From an uncultured Ruminococcus sp. (GTDB lineage Bacteria > Bacillota > Clostridia > Oscillospirales > Ruminococcaceae): a stretch of 20,853 nucleotides of DNA. The notes beneath the pieces are model-generated. The model had not been told where the DNA came from, did no database searches, and saw only the letters and a program-made list of their open reading frames with translations. This document shows, piece after piece, positions 1 to 7,748 of this stretch. The stretch's first letter is position 1, and each line of letters opens with the position of its first letter. A program made the position numbers and the translations under genes. The DNA is taken from positions 1 through 20,853 of the forward strand of contig UQEM01000030.1 in the NCBI GenBank assembly GCA_900540005.1. Reading direction: 5' to 3'.

Positions 1-1
1 G

Positions 2-43
2 CCTTTGGAATCCGCTAAAGGGTTATCAACCCTTTAGAATCCC
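2..43. repeat. Palindromic repeat-like element at left contig edge
   Basis: A perfect 10-bp inverted repeat, CTAAAGGGTT (15-24) and AACCCTTTAG (28-37), is separated by a 3-base loop. Overlapping it is a near-perfect 12-base direct repeat, CCTTTGGAATCC (2-13) and CCTTTAGAATCC (31-42). From memory, similar elements are dispersed in ruminococcal and Faecalibacterium genomes, but I cannot verify that here. The element sits exactly at the window edge, where a multi-copy repeat would break a short-read assembly. No T-tract follows on the plus strand, so it is not a clear terminator in that direction. Confidence 0.55.
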
Positions 44-66
44 ATTATTAGTTAAAAAGACTTTAT

Positions 67-95
67 TTGACATTTTCACTAATTTGTGGTATAAT
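67..95 (+). promoter_or_regulatory. Perfect sigma-A promoter for the DUF3048 lipoprotein gene
   Basis: TTGACA (67-72), a 17-base spacer and TATAAT (90-95) match the housekeeping consensus at all 12 positions. Transcription should start near 102, giving a leader of about 79 bases. Because the -35 box contains a TTG in frame with the downstream gene, a naive gene start at 67 would be wrong. Confidence 0.9.
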
Positions 96-117
96 AAGCA
101 AAAACTTGTTTAGCAAC

Positions 118-156
118 ACCGCTGATGTGCGTGAGCACTTTCGTGCGGTTTGTTTT
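118..156 (+). promoter_or_regulatory. Possible leader hairpin
   Basis: ACCGC (118-122) can pair with GCGGT (145-149), enclosing GTGC (127-130) paired with GCAC (135-138) across a GTGA loop. A T-rich run (TTTGTTTT) starts at 149. The same GCAC can instead pair with GTGC at 143-146, so two alternative folds exist. The shape suggests a weak attenuator in the leader, but stems are short and this is inference only. Confidence 0.25.
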
Positions 157-180
157 CATATTTATAACCGAGGGAAAATT

Positions 181-1299
181 ATGATAAAGAGAATAATTTC
201 TGCGGGAGTGCTTTGCTGCCTTGCCGCATTAACGGGCTGTGGTTCGCAAAAGACCACTGTTCCGAATACCGTTCAGAACGGAACTATTGCCAAGACAACT
301 GCTGTTTCGGAATCATCTGCCGAAGATGTGACCGAAAGCGAAACAGAGGCGGTAACTGACCCTGAAATTTCACCGTACAGAAATCCGCTTACCGGTGAAC
401 TCGGCCATGCTGAGTCTGCCGTAGGAAAGCGTCCTGTGGCGGTCATGGTGAATAACCTGAAAGGAGCTTTGCCGCAATATGGCATAGCAGAGGCGGACAT
501 AATTTACGAGCTTCCCGTAGAGGGCGGAATCACGCGTCTTATGGCAGTTTATGCAAACTACGCCGATGTGCCGGAGGTCTGCTCCGTGAGAAGCTGTCGC
601 TACTATTACCCGATCCTTTGTCTCGGCATGGACGCGATCTATTGCCACTGGGGACTCGACCAGACTATCGCTAAAGAGACACTGGAGCGCACCGGAATAG
701 ATCACCTTGACGGTGGTCAGTATTACGGCTCGCTCTATTTCCGGGATTCCGAACGCGAAAGGACGTATGCTCAGGAGCACACCGGCTACCTTGACGGCCC
801 AAAGCTTCCCGAAGTATTGGAAAATCAGGGGATAAGAACCGAATTGCTGGACTATTACGATCAGCCGTTGTTTAATTTTGCGTCAGAGGACGAAAAAATA
901 ATTCCGCAGGGAGAAAATGCTCAGGAGGTCACGCTGAATTTCTCGGGTTCGTATTACAGTACGTTCCAATATGACGAGACGAGCGGCGAGTATAAGAAAC
1001 TCCATTCGGGCGAACCGCACATGGATCAGCGCACAGGCACACAGCTTAGTTTTGAGAATGTTCTCATTCTGCAAACATTAGTTTATCCGCGCGAGAACAA
1101 TTACCTGATGGACGTTGAGCTTTCTGGCGGAATGGGATATTATGTCTCGAACGGCGGCATTGAGCAGCTCACTTGGGAAAAATCGTCCGAAACCGCGCCT
1201 ATCAAGCTCTATGACTTCTCAGGCAGCGAGCTTACGCTGAACTGCGGAAAAACCTATATCGGCATTATCGGCAGCGATAAACAGATCTCATACTCTTAA
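181..1299 (+). CDS. DUF3048 (YerB-type) lipoprotein
   Basis: A 372-aa predicted lipoprotein of the DUF3048 family (B. subtilis YerB type), whose biochemical function is unknown. The N-terminus is a lipoprotein signal peptide with lipobox LTGC, so Cys20 should be lipidated and the protein anchored outside the membrane. A Ser/Thr/Glu-rich linker (about 21-65) precedes the conserved region: NPLTG (68-72), RPVAVMVNN (84-92), GITRLMAVY (116-124) and VRSCRYY (136-142). The rest (about 235-365) fits the C-terminal DUF3048 domain. I chose the ATG at 181 because it has GAGGG six bases upstream and begins the signal peptide. The TTG at 67 in the same frame is the -35 box of a perfect promoter and lies upstream of the predicted transcript. 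It appears monocistronic, ending at a bidirectional terminator. Confidence 0.9.
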   Translation: MIKRIISAGVLCCLAALTGCGSQKTTVPNTVQNGTIAKTTAVSESSAEDVTESETEAVTDPEISPYRNPLTGELGHAESAVGKRPVAVMVNNLKGALPQYGIAEADIIYELPVEGGITRLMAVYANYADVPEVCSVRSCRYYYPILCLGMDAIYCHWGLDQTIAKETLERTGIDHLDGGQYYGSLYFRDSERERTYAQEHTGYLDGPKLPEVLENQGIRTELLDYYDQPLFNFASEDEKIIPQGENAQEVTLNFSGSYYSTFQYDETSGEYKKLHSGEPHMDQRTGTQLSFENVLILQTLVYPRENNYLMDVELSGGMGYYVSNGGIEQLTWEKSSETAPIKLYDFSGSELTLNCGKTYIGIIGSDKQISYS

Positions 1300-1303
1300 A
1301 TTC

Positions 1304-1340
1304 AAAAATGCTCCTCCTCGATCCGAGGGGGAGCATTTTG
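1304..1340. terminator. Bidirectional intrinsic terminator
   Basis: A 16-bp stem (1305-1320 with 1324-1339, one G-T pair, loop ATC) with A-run and T-run flanks lies between the convergent lipoprotein and thioredoxin genes. It can end transcription from both sides. Confidence 0.92.
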
Positions 1341-1342
1341 CG

Positions 1343-1651
1343 TTATTTCAATGAATCTATCCACGCGTTAAGCTGTGCCTTTGGACGAAATCCAACCGTT
1401 CTGCCGACTTCCTTGCCGTTTTTGAACGCGATAAGCGTGGGAATACTCTGTATTTCGTATTCCTCTGCAATATCTGCGTTATCATCGGAGTCGATACCGT
1501 AAAAAGCTGCGTCACTGCGTTCGTTGGAAATTTCATTCAAAACAGGCCCGAGCATTCTGCACGGCCCGCACCATACCGCGTTGAAGTCTGCTATTGCAAA
1601 GTCCTTTTCGAGTATCTCCGAGATGTCGTTGTTTTTGATTACCTTTACCAT
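1343..1651 (-). CDS. trxA: Thioredoxin
   Basis: A 102-aa classical cytoplasmic thioredoxin, a protein disulfide reductant. The active site WCGPC places the redox cysteines at 28 and 31. The cis-proline loop is SIPTL with Pro71, and FKNGKEVGRTVGF is the usual C-terminal beta segment. Length is typical (about 100-110). The open frame extends 40 codons upstream, but the ATG at 1651 has GGAG about eight bases before it and gives the normal thioredoxin N-terminus. The start lies four bases after the trxB stop, so the two genes are almost certainly cotranscribed and this thioredoxin is the likely substrate of that reductase. The gene ends at the bidirectional terminator at 1304-1340. Confidence 0.95.
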   Translation of the reverse strand: MVKVIKNNDISEILEKDFAIADFNAVWCGPCRMLGPVLNEISNERSDAAFYGIDSDDNADIAEEYEIQSIPTLIAFKNGKEVGRTVGFRPKAQLNAWIDSLK

Positions 1652-1655
1652 AACT

Positions 1656-2519
1656 TTACTCTCCTTTTTTCTTTTCTGATATATATGAAACTGCTGATAA
1701 TGCAGCAATATTGCCCTGACCTGCCGCCTTGATGTATTGATAGGGAGTTCCGACAGCGTCTCCGCAGGCAAAGCAGCCGTTGATATTTGTTGCCATTTGC
1801 GCGTTTACGGCGATGTGCGCGCCGTTTGTTTCAAGTCCCGGAACAAGTTTGTCGGGAGCTACAGCGTTCCTCAAAATGAAAATGCCGTCCACAGCTATAT
1901 CGCCCTTATCTGTTCTGAGGGTAGTTACTTTCTTATCGCCGATTATTTCAAGTGGCTTGTCCGGAATCACTTCAATATTATCCCTCTTAGATCCGGCTTT
2001 TTTCTTTAGCGGCAGATACAAGACTTTTTGGCAGGTTTCCGCGAGAAATTCCGCTTCCGATACTGCTTCGTCATTGTATCCGAGAACGGCGACAGTTTTA
2101 CCTTTGTAAAGGAACGCGTCGCAGGTCGCGCAGTAACTCACGCCCTTGCCGAGAAATTCAATTTCGCCAACGAGCGGCTTGCCGAGAACTGCTCCCGTGG
2201 CGAGTATGACTGTTTCGGATTCGTACATACCTGCCGTCGTCTGGAGCGTAAAGCGGTCGCCCATATCGTAAACGGCAATAACTTGCTCCTGCGTGATTGA
2301 AAGGCCCATTGCCGCTAGATGTCTGCTGTAGGCTTTTTCCAGTTCAGCTCCCGAAATTTCGGGCAGACCGGGATAATTTCTTATAAGGTGCGCCTTGCCT
2401 ATCTTCTCGCTTATTCCGTTGCCACCGAAAAGCAGTATGCTTTTATTGCGAGCCTTTGCGGTTATAGCTGCGGAGATCCCGGCAGGGCCGCTGCCTATTA
2501 TCGCGATATCGGTTCTCAT
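1656..2519 (-). CDS. trxB: Thioredoxin reductase-like flavoprotein lacking NADPH motifs
   Basis: A 287-aa low-molecular-weight thioredoxin-reductase-fold flavoenzyme. The N-terminal FAD-binding motif GSGPAG is at 9-14, the redox CATC pair is Cys120/Cys123, and the C-terminal FAD motif is FACGDAVGTPYQY (about 240-252). In NADPH-dependent enzymes the inserted domain carries GGGDSA and HRRxxxR. Here the equivalents read GYNDEA (137-142) and PLKKKAG (160-166), so both NADPH signatures are missing. That matches the ferredoxin-linked (FFTR) or related pyridine-nucleotide-independent reductases known from clostridia. The electron donor is therefore inferred to be ferredoxin or another flavin-reducing partner, not NADPH. 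The start ATG at 2519 has GGAGG eight bases upstream. The gene is first in the trxB-trx unit behind a perfect promoter. The fold assignment is firm; the donor is not proven. Confidence 0.9.
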   Translation of the reverse strand: MRTDIAIIGSGPAGISAAITAKARNKSILLFGGNGISEKIGKAHLIRNYPGLPEISGAELEKAYSRHLAAMGLSITQEQVIAVYDMGDRFTLQTTAGMYESETVILATGAVLGKPLVGEIEFLGKGVSYCATCDAFLYKGKTVAVLGYNDEAVSEAEFLAETCQKVLYLPLKKKAGSKRDNIEVIPDKPLEIIGDKKVTTLRTDKGDIAVDGIFILRNAVAPDKLVPGLETNGAHIAVNAQMATNINGCFACGDAVGTPYQYIKAAGQGNIAALSAVSYISEKKKGE

Positions 2520-2586
2520 ATTTACCGCCTCCGTTCGTTTTTTGCAGCAGATCCCGACAGATAGAGGGAATTCGGTTACTGCACAA

Positions 2587-2625
2587 ATATAGATTTAGCA
2601 TAATTAAATTGAACTAAATCTATAT
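2587..2625. promoter_or_regulatory. 12-bp inverted repeat at trxB transcript start
   Basis: ATATAGATTTAG (2587-2598) and CTAAATCTATAT (2614-2625) form a perfect inverted repeat with a 15-base spacer. It begins about three bases downstream of the predicted trxB transcription start (near 2628). It could be an operator for a dimeric repressor, or a 5' hairpin in the mRNA. I do not recognise the motif. Confidence 0.6.
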
Positions 2626-2634
2626 CCTGACTTC

Positions 2635-2663
2635 ATTATACAGTCAAAAATAGCATTTGTCAA
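2635..2663 (-). promoter_or_regulatory. Perfect sigma-A promoter for trxB-trx
   Basis: On the minus strand, TTGACA (2663-2658), a 17-base spacer and TATAAT (2640-2635) match the consensus at all 12 positions. Start is expected near 2628, giving a leader of about 109 bases that contains the inverted repeat. Confidence 0.9.
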
Positions 2664-2760
2664 TACCATTTTGGAAAATTCACATTTTCTGCACAAATCC
2701 GCAAATACACTGTAACAGTTATCTTTTCCAAGATCAGGGCAAAAATACGCTTGTCGGCAT

Positions 2761-2801
2761 AAAAAAGCCGCCTGTGTTCCGATTTACGAAACACGGCGGC
2801 A
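2761..2801 (-). terminator. Intrinsic terminator of the rpoD unit
   Basis: On the minus strand, a GC-rich hairpin (GCCGCC/GGCGGC outer stem, 2767-2800, extended by GTGTT/AACAC with one bulge) is followed by six T residues (2766-2761). It lies 13 bases after the rpoD stop. Confidence 0.9.
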
Positions 2802-2813
2802 GTTTTTATTCGA

Positions 2814-3896
2814 TTATTCCAGAAAATCTCTTACCTTTTTGCTTCTGCTTGGGTGACGGAGCTTTCTGAGAGCTTTAGCCTCGATCTGACGTATACGCTC
2901 ACGGGTAACATCAAAGCGCTGACCCACTTCTTCAAGAGTGCGTGATTTACCGTCCTCAAGACCGAATCTGAGTTTGAGCACCTTTGCCTCGCGATCCGTA
3001 AGCGTTGAGAGAACTTCGTTGAGCTGCTCCTTGAGGAGAGTGTGAGAAGCTGCTTCAGCAGGAGCGGGAGCATCGTCATCGGGAATAAAGTCACCGAGGT
3101 GGCTGTCCTCCTCCTCACCGATAGGAGTTTCGAGAGAAACGGGATCCTGAGCCACACGCATTATTTCGTGAACCTTGTCTACCGGCATATTGAGCTTGTC
3201 CGCGATCTCCTCGGGCGTCGGGTTGTGACCGTTTTCGTGGAGAAGCTGGCTGGAGATCTTCTTTACCTTGGTTATCGTTTCCACCATATGGACGGGGATA
3301 CGGATAGTTCTTGCCTGATCGGCAATAGCACGGGTGATAGCCTGACGTATCCACCATGTAGCATATGTCGAGAACTTGAATCCCTTTGTGTAGTCGAATT
3401 TCTCTACAGCCTTGATAAGACCGAGATTTCCCTCCTGAATGAGGTCAAGGAACTGCATTCCTCTGCCGACATACTTCTTTGCGATAGAAACAACAAGACG
3501 GAGATTTGCCTCGGAAAGTCTCTTTTTGGCATAGGAATCACCCTTAGCCATTCTCTGCGCGAGTTCTATCTCCTCCTCTGTGGTGAGAAGCGGAACTCTG
3601 CCGATTTCCTTGAGGTATATCTTAACGGGGTCGTCAATGGCAATACCCTCGGTTGAGAGCGCCATTTCGAGGTCGTCCGTCATGTTTGAATCAAGACCGA
3701 TCTTCAGGTCTGCGTCAATGTTCATGTCCTCAACGATCTCAATGTTGAGGCTTTCGCAGTTGTCATAAAAGGTGTTGATCTGATCGACGTCAAAATCAAG
3801 CTCCTCAAGGGCATCTGTAATTTCCTTGGTAGTCAGTCTGCCGTTTGCCTTACCCTTATCAAGAAGAGCTTCGATAGTAGTTTTTTTGTTTTCCAT
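2814..3896 (-). CDS. rpoD: RNA polymerase primary sigma factor
   Basis: A 360-aa housekeeping sigma-70 factor (SigA), which directs core RNA polymerase to TTGACA/TATAAT promoters. Region 1.1 spans about 1-75 and is acidic towards its end. Region 1.2 begins at [11 protein letters not shown] (89-99). Region 2 (about 121-177) carries the core-binding and -10-recognising segment, with [20 protein letters not shown] and the [10 protein letters not shown] helix. Region 3 covers about 200-280. Region 4 (292-351) holds the -35-binding helix-turn-helix [20 protein letters not shown]. Length is normal for clostridial SigA, with no large non-conserved insertion. The AGGAGG site overlaps the dnaG stop codon and lies seven bases before the ATG, so translation is probably coupled to dnaG. 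Last gene of the yigZ-dgt-dnaG-rpoD series. Confidence 0.98.
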   Translation of the reverse strand: MENKKTTIEALLDKGKANGRLTTKEITDALEELDFDVDQINTFYDNCESLNIEIVEDMNIDADLKIGLDSNMTDDLEMALSTEGIAIDDPVKIYLKEIGRVPLLTTEEEIELAQRMAKGDSYAKKRLSEANLRLVVSIAKKYVGRGMQFLDLIQEGNLGLIKAVEKFDYTKGFKFSTYATWWIRQAITRAIADQARTIRIPVHMVETITKVKKISSQLLHENGHNPTPEEIADKLNMPVDKVHEIMRVAQDPVSLETPIGEEEDSHLGDFIPDDDAPAPAEAASHTLLKEQLNEVLSTLTDREAKVLKLRFGLEDGKSRTLEEVGQRFDVTRERIRQIEAKALRKLRHPSRSKKVRDFLE

Positions 3897-3907
3897 AAAG
3901 AGTCCTC

Positions 3908-5650
3908 CTATTTTTGACTTTTCGCTCTGAAAATGCTGATCAGATCCTCGTTGCTGAGTTCATCTGACGTTCGTGTATTGCTGTTTCTCAGTACAGCGGC
4001 GCAGTCGTTGACAACTTCGCGGCTGACTGTGATTTCTCTGTTTTTTGCTGCTATTCCGCTTATTCTTCCCATTTCTGCCTCAGAAAAATCATTGTTGAGT
4101 GAAGAAAGCGAGAAATTTTCGCAGTTTTTCATTCGCTCAAGTATTGCCGAGTAGACCCTTTTGTTGAAAGGGGTCACAAAAATATCGGCAGGAGCGATTT
4201 TTTCGGTTTCCGCCCACTCCTCGGGACGTTTCAGCAGGAAATAAATTATTGTTTCCTCTGCCCTTGCCTCCTTTTTGCATCGGACGGCTTCGGGATTTAT
4301 GTCATCGCGTATGTATGTGGTCTGTGCAGTAATGCTGCGCCATTCGTTTCTTTTCTGCGCACGTTTTGACTTCTCAAGCAGTGAGTCGATATGCGCTTTC
4401 AGAACCTGAACGGGAATGTCGCACTTTTTTGATGTGCGGGAAATATACACTTCTCGTTCAAGGGGCGATTCGATTCCTGCAAGAACCTTTGACGCGCGCT
4501 GGAGAAGTTCCACGCGTCCAGCCTCTGTATTTATGTCAATGCCGTTTTCGCACTTGTCAAGCATGAAATCGGTCGCGTCAAACGAGCCGTCAATAAGCAT
4601 ACGAAAGCGGTCTCTGCCGAATTTTTTGATGTACTCATCGGGGTCTTTTGCGCCCTCCATGCGTATTATCTTGGTGCGCACCCCGACATCGGCAAAGTGA
4701 TTTATTGCTTTTTGCGTGGCTTTCTGACCGGCTCCGTCACTGTCGTAGGCGACAATTACCTCCTCCGCATAGTGGCTTATGAGCCGCGCCTGTTCCGGCG
4801 TGATAGCCGTTCCGAGAGTTGCAACAACGTTCTCGAAACCTGCCTGATTTACGGCGATAACGTCCATGTATCCTTCGCAGAGTATAAGCCGCTTGGTATC
4901 GGCGTTTTTGGCGAAGTTCATGGAAAAGAGGTTATTGCCCTTGTTGAAAACAGGCGTATTTCCTGTATTCAGGTATTTAGGCTGTGAGCCGTCAAGAACT
5001 CGTCCGCCAAATCCGATAATGTTTCCGCGCAGATCAATGATCGGGAACATGACCCTGTGGCGGAACATATCGAACAGATTTCCTTTTTTGCTTCGTCCGC
5101 CCAGCCACGCGTCAACTATTTCATCATCGCTGTAGCCTTTCGCGGAAAGCAGTCTTGTAAGCTCGTCCCATGAGTCGGAAGCGTAGCCGAGACCGTATTT
5201 TTTTACAGTCTGCGGCGTGAGTTTTCGCCCTGCAAAATATTGCAGACCTGATTTGTCTTTGCCCTTAAAAAGGTTGGTGTAGAAGAAATTCGCCGCTATA
5301 CGGTTCATTTCGTAGATACGCGTCTTTCTGTGGGCAAGCTGACTGTCTGCGGAATCATTCTGAGGTATCTCAAGTCCCGAACGCTGAGCAAGCAGCTTAA
5401 CGGCTTCGGTAAAGTCGAGATTTTCAATTTTCATTGTGAATGTAATAACGTCTCCGCCTGCACCGCAGCCGAAGCAGTAAAAGCTCTGCGTATCGGTAAA
5501 AACCGTGCAGGAGGGTGTTTTTTCTGAGTGAAACGGACAGGAGCAGACGTAGTTCCTGCCTCGTCTTATAAGCTGAACATAGCTGCCCATTACAGTCTCA
5601 ATTGGGTTGGCATTGCGCAGCATATAGAGAAATTCGTCGTTCCTTGGCAT
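3908..5650 (-). CDS. dnaG: DNA primase
   Basis: A 580-aa DnaG primase, which makes RNA primers at the replication fork with the DnaB helicase. The N-terminal CHC2 zinc ribbon has ligands Cys38, His41, Cys59 and Cys62. The RNA polymerase/TOPRIM core follows: GFGGRVLD and [10 protein letters not shown] (about 213-233), the TOPRIM glutamate in CEGYMD (258-263), and the metal-binding DSDGAG (303-308). The less conserved C-terminal part (about 430-580) corresponds to the helicase-interacting domain. Length is close to the usual 600. The ATG at 5650 lies nine bases after the dgt stop, preceded by a modest AGGGTGA site. The stop overlaps the rpoD ribosome binding site. Position directly before rpoD is the classic primase-sigma arrangement. 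Confidence 0.98.
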   Translation of the reverse strand: MPRNDEFLYMLRNANPIETVMGSYVQLIRRGRNYVCSCPFHSEKTPSCTVFTDTQSFYCFGCGAGGDVITFTMKIENLDFTEAVKLLAQRSGLEIPQNDSADSQLAHRKTRIYEMNRIAANFFYTNLFKGKDKSGLQYFAGRKLTPQTVKKYGLGYASDSWDELTRLLSAKGYSDDEIVDAWLGGRSKKGNLFDMFRHRVMFPIIDLRGNIIGFGGRVLDGSQPKYLNTGNTPVFNKGNNLFSMNFAKNADTKRLILCEGYMDVIAVNQAGFENVVATLGTAITPEQARLISHYAEEVIVAYDSDGAGQKATQKAINHFADVGVRTKIIRMEGAKDPDEYIKKFGRDRFRMLIDGSFDATDFMLDKCENGIDINTEAGRVELLQRASKVLAGIESPLEREVYISRTSKKCDIPVQVLKAHIDSLLEKSKRAQKRNEWRSITAQTTYIRDDINPEAVRCKKEARAEETIIYFLLKRPEEWAETEKIAPADIFVTPFNKRVYSAILERMKNCENFSLSSLNNDFSEAEMGRISGIAAKNREITVSREVVNDCAAVLRNSNTRTSDELSNEDLISIFRAKSQK

Positions 5651-5659
5651 TTTTTCACC

Positions 5660-6655
5660 CTACTTCCAGAACTTGGGGACGAAAAGCTCGGTATACAGGT
5701 CAACTGCGTACTCATCGCTCATGCCCGAGATGTAGTCGCAGACAGCGCGGTCAGCATCGGACTGCTGCATTATCCTGTGGTAGAGTTCAGGCAGCTTATT
5801 GCTGTGCTCGATGTAGTACGCATATAGCTTTTTCACGAGCAGTTCAGCTTTGCCCTCCTCAGCTTTTGCAGCAGGATTGGTGTATACCTTTTCAAACATG
5901 AATTCTCTCAGCTCATCGTGAGCCTTTCTTATGTCGGGAGCAAAATCTATCTCGTACAGACCGTGCTCTATGACCGAAGCAATGAGCGTTGTGATGCGCT
6001 TGGTTTTGGTATCGCCCAGAACTCTCACACAGTCGCGTGGGAGCAAATCGGGAGAAAGTATCCCCGCGCGTATCGAATCCTCAATGTCGTGATTTATGTA
6101 AGCAATGGTGTCGGCAAGACGGACAACGCGACCTTCGCGGGTTTCAGCGACCATATTTGTATGGCACTTTATGCCGTCTATTACCGCATGGGTAAGGTTC
6201 AGACCCTTGCCGTCCTTTTCGAGGACTTCCGCTACGCGAACGCTTTGCAGGTAGTGCTTGAACCCGTGCGGACAAATGTCATTGAGCACCTTTTCGCCGC
6301 AGTGTCCGAAAGGGGAGTGCCCGAGATCGTGTCCGAGTGCGATAGCCTCGGTCAGATCTTCGTTGAGCCTCATGCCGCGAGCTATGGTTCGCGCGATCTG
6401 CGAGACCTCAAGTGTGTGGGTCAGGCGCGTCCTGTAGTGGTCGCCGACGGGAGACAAAAAGACCTGAGTCTTTCTTTTCAGGCGGCGAAAAGAGTTGCAG
6501 TGAAGGATCCTGTCGCGGTCGCGCTGAAATTCGGTGCGGTAAGGACACTTTTCCTCAAATCTTTCGCGCTTTGTGCCGGCTTCGTCAAGGCTCGTACAGG
6601 CGTATTCGCTGAGAATGGCGGTTTCTGTGATCTCGGTCTGTTCCCTTACGGTCAT
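5660..6655 (-). CDS. dgt: dNTP triphosphohydrolase (dGTPase-like)
   Basis: A 331-aa HD-superfamily deoxynucleotide triphosphohydrolase, which splits dNTPs to deoxynucleosides and triphosphate and so trims the dNTP pool. Family signatures include FRRLKRKTQVF (56-66) and the HD metal ligands His80 (THTLEVSQIART), His109-Asp110 (GHDLGHSPFGH), and probably Asp182 (LADTIAY). The short length and missing C-terminal extension place it with the dGTPase-like proteins of Gram-positives, not the longer E. coli Dgt; the preferred nucleotide is unknown. GGGGGAG lies about nine bases before the ATG. It is followed after nine bases by dnaG, linking nucleotide supply with replication. The 69-base gap to yigZ upstream contains an AT-rich stretch with TATTAT, a possible weak promoter I cannot assign firmly. 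Confidence 0.95.
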   Translation of the reverse strand: MTVREQTEITETAILSEYACTSLDEAGTKRERFEEKCPYRTEFQRDRDRILHCNSFRRLKRKTQVFLSPVGDHYRTRLTHTLEVSQIARTIARGMRLNEDLTEAIALGHDLGHSPFGHCGEKVLNDICPHGFKHYLQSVRVAEVLEKDGKGLNLTHAVIDGIKCHTNMVAETREGRVVRLADTIAYINHDIEDSIRAGILSPDLLPRDCVRVLGDTKTKRITTLIASVIEHGLYEIDFAPDIRKAHDELREFMFEKVYTNPAAKAEEGKAELLVKKLYAYYIEHSNKLPELYHRIMQQSDADRAVCDYISGMSDEYAVDLYTELFVPKFWK

Positions 6656-6724
6656 AAAAATCTCCCCCTTTCGGCAGTTCTATAATACTTATACTTAAAA
6701 ATGCGAAAAAACCCTTTAATTTTT

Positions 6725-7363
6725 TCAGGAAATTTTTCTCACCGATGAAAAATCCTCAAAAAGCTCGCCACAGTCGGTTATCTCAGCCGAGCCGTTGGTT
6801 ATCTCGGTAATTTCGCTTATAAGAGCGCTGAGTTTTTTCGAGAGCACGAGCAGTTCTAAAGTGACGCTGTCGGCGAAATCGGAGTTTACGGTGATCGTTT
6901 CAAAATTCGGGAGAATGTAGGTGAGTTTGCCGTACATTCCGTAGTCGGTGCATATTTTCAGCCTGTGGCAAAGGCACATATCCATAGTATGCGCGGCATC
7001 GCAGGCGAGTGAGGCGGCGTGAGAGTAGGCTCTTACCAGTCCGCCTCCGCCGAGGAGGATTCCGCCGAAATACCGTGTGACCACAACGCATACATCGGTG
7101 AGACCGCGCTTTTGCAGCACGTCAAGAACGGGAACACCGGCAGTACCCTGCGGCTCGCCGTCGTCGGAATATCGGGAAATATTATCCTTGCGCAGGATAT
7201 ACGCATAAACGTTGTGTTTAGCCTTTCGGTGTTTAGCTTTGATCGTGTTGATGAAATTCACGGCTTCCTCGTCGGTTTTCACGGGAGCAATATAACCGAT
7301 GAATTCCGAGCGCTTTTCTATGAAGGAGGCTTCTGCCGCCTCGGAAACTGTATAATAATTCAT
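6725..7363 (-). CDS. YigZ/IMPACT family protein (UPF0029)
   Basis: A 212-aa protein of the YigZ/IMPACT family (YvyE in B. subtilis), an RNase-PH-like fold whose bacterial role is unsettled. The signature YSDDGEPQGTAGVPVL is at 65-80, and the glycine-rich TRYFGGILLGGGGLVRAY is at 96-113. The remaining C-terminal part (about 135-200) fits the DUF1949 domain of the family. Length matches the usual 200-215. The ATG at 7363 has only a weak AGG nearby. It starts just 18 bases after the rpmE terminator, leaving little room for its own promoter, so it may depend on readthrough. It precedes dgt by 69 bases on the same strand. Confidence 0.93.
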   Translation of the reverse strand: MNYYTVSEAAEASFIEKRSEFIGYIAPVKTDEEAVNFINTIKAKHRKAKHNVYAYILRKDNISRYSDDGEPQGTAGVPVLDVLQKRGLTDVCVVVTRYFGGILLGGGGLVRAYSHAASLACDAAHTMDMCLCHRLKICTDYGMYGKLTYILPNFETITVNSDFADSVTLELLVLSKKLSALISEITEITNGSAEITDCGELFEDFSSVRKIS

Positions 7364-7381
7364 AAATTGTACCTATAACGC

Positions 7382-7403
7382 AAAAAGGCGGTCAAAGACC
7401 GCC
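7382..7403 (-). terminator. Intrinsic terminator of rpmE
   Basis: GGCGGTC (7387-7393) and GACCGCC (7397-7403) pair across an AAA loop; on the minus strand the hairpin is followed by five T residues (7386-7382). It lies ten bases after the rpmE stop. Confidence 0.9.
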
Positions 7404-7412
7404 TGTAATGTT

Positions 7413-7616
7413 TTACTTGTCCAGATTGAAACGCTTCTTGAATCTGTCAACACGTCCGCCTGTATCAACGAGCTTCTGCTTGCCGGTATAGAACGGGTGG
7501 CACTTAGAACAGATTTCAACCTTGATGTTCTCCTTAGTGGACAGAGTCTCCATTACGTTGCCGCAGTGACAAGTAATAGTTGTCTTGTAGAGAGTAGGAT
7601 GGATTCCTTCTTTCAC
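7413..7616 (-). CDS. rpmE: 50S ribosomal protein L31
   Basis: A 67-aa ribosomal protein L31 of the large subunit. It begins with KEGIHP and keeps the zinc-ribbon cysteines Cys16, Cys18, Cys36 and Cys39, so it is the zinc-containing (C+) type, not the zinc-free RpmE2 paralog used under zinc starvation. The ending [13 protein letters not shown] is typical. I chose the GTG at 7616 over the ATG ten codons upstream because AGAGG lies eight bases before the GTG and because L31 proteins begin at this point. The gene has its own perfect promoter and terminator and appears monocistronic. The leader of roughly 80 bases could hold an L31-type autoregulatory structure, but I could not resolve one. Confidence 0.97.
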   Translation of the reverse strand: MKEGIHPTLYKTTITCHCGNVMETLSTKENIKVEICSKCHPFYTGKQKLVDTGGRVDRFKKRFNLDK

Positions 7617-7701
7617 GATAGTCACCTCTTTCTTAATAATTAGCAAACCGAGCAGCCCATCAATTACCTTAGACAGTAGTGCTGATATACATTAGATTTA
7701 C

Positions 7702-7730
7702 ATTATAGCATTAAAATTCTGATATGTCAA
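7702..7730 (-). promoter_or_regulatory. Perfect sigma-A promoter for rpmE
   Basis: On the minus strand, TTGACA (7730-7725), a 17-base spacer and TATAAT (7707-7702) match the consensus at all 12 positions. Start is expected near 7695. It sits between rpmE and the upstream membrane-protein gene. Confidence 0.92.
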
Positions 7731-7748
7731 GAGAAATCAGAAATATTT

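Noticed and set aside
67..180. TTG at 67 as the start of the DUF3048 lipoprotein gene
   Set aside because: It is part of a perfect -35 box and would bury the lipoprotein signal peptide; the ATG at 181 has a ribosome binding site.
3042..3656. 204-aa plus-strand open frame opposite rpoD
   Set aside because: Antisense shadow of the sigma factor; no independent ribosome binding site or domain.
5918..6685. 255-aa plus-strand open frame opposite dgt
   Set aside because: It is the antisense shadow of a well-conserved HD-domain gene and shows no recognisable domain.
7366..7395. TTGACC-N18-TACAAT as a yigZ promoter
   Set aside because: The start of transcription would fall inside the yigZ start codon region, and the -35 box lies in the rpmE terminator stem.
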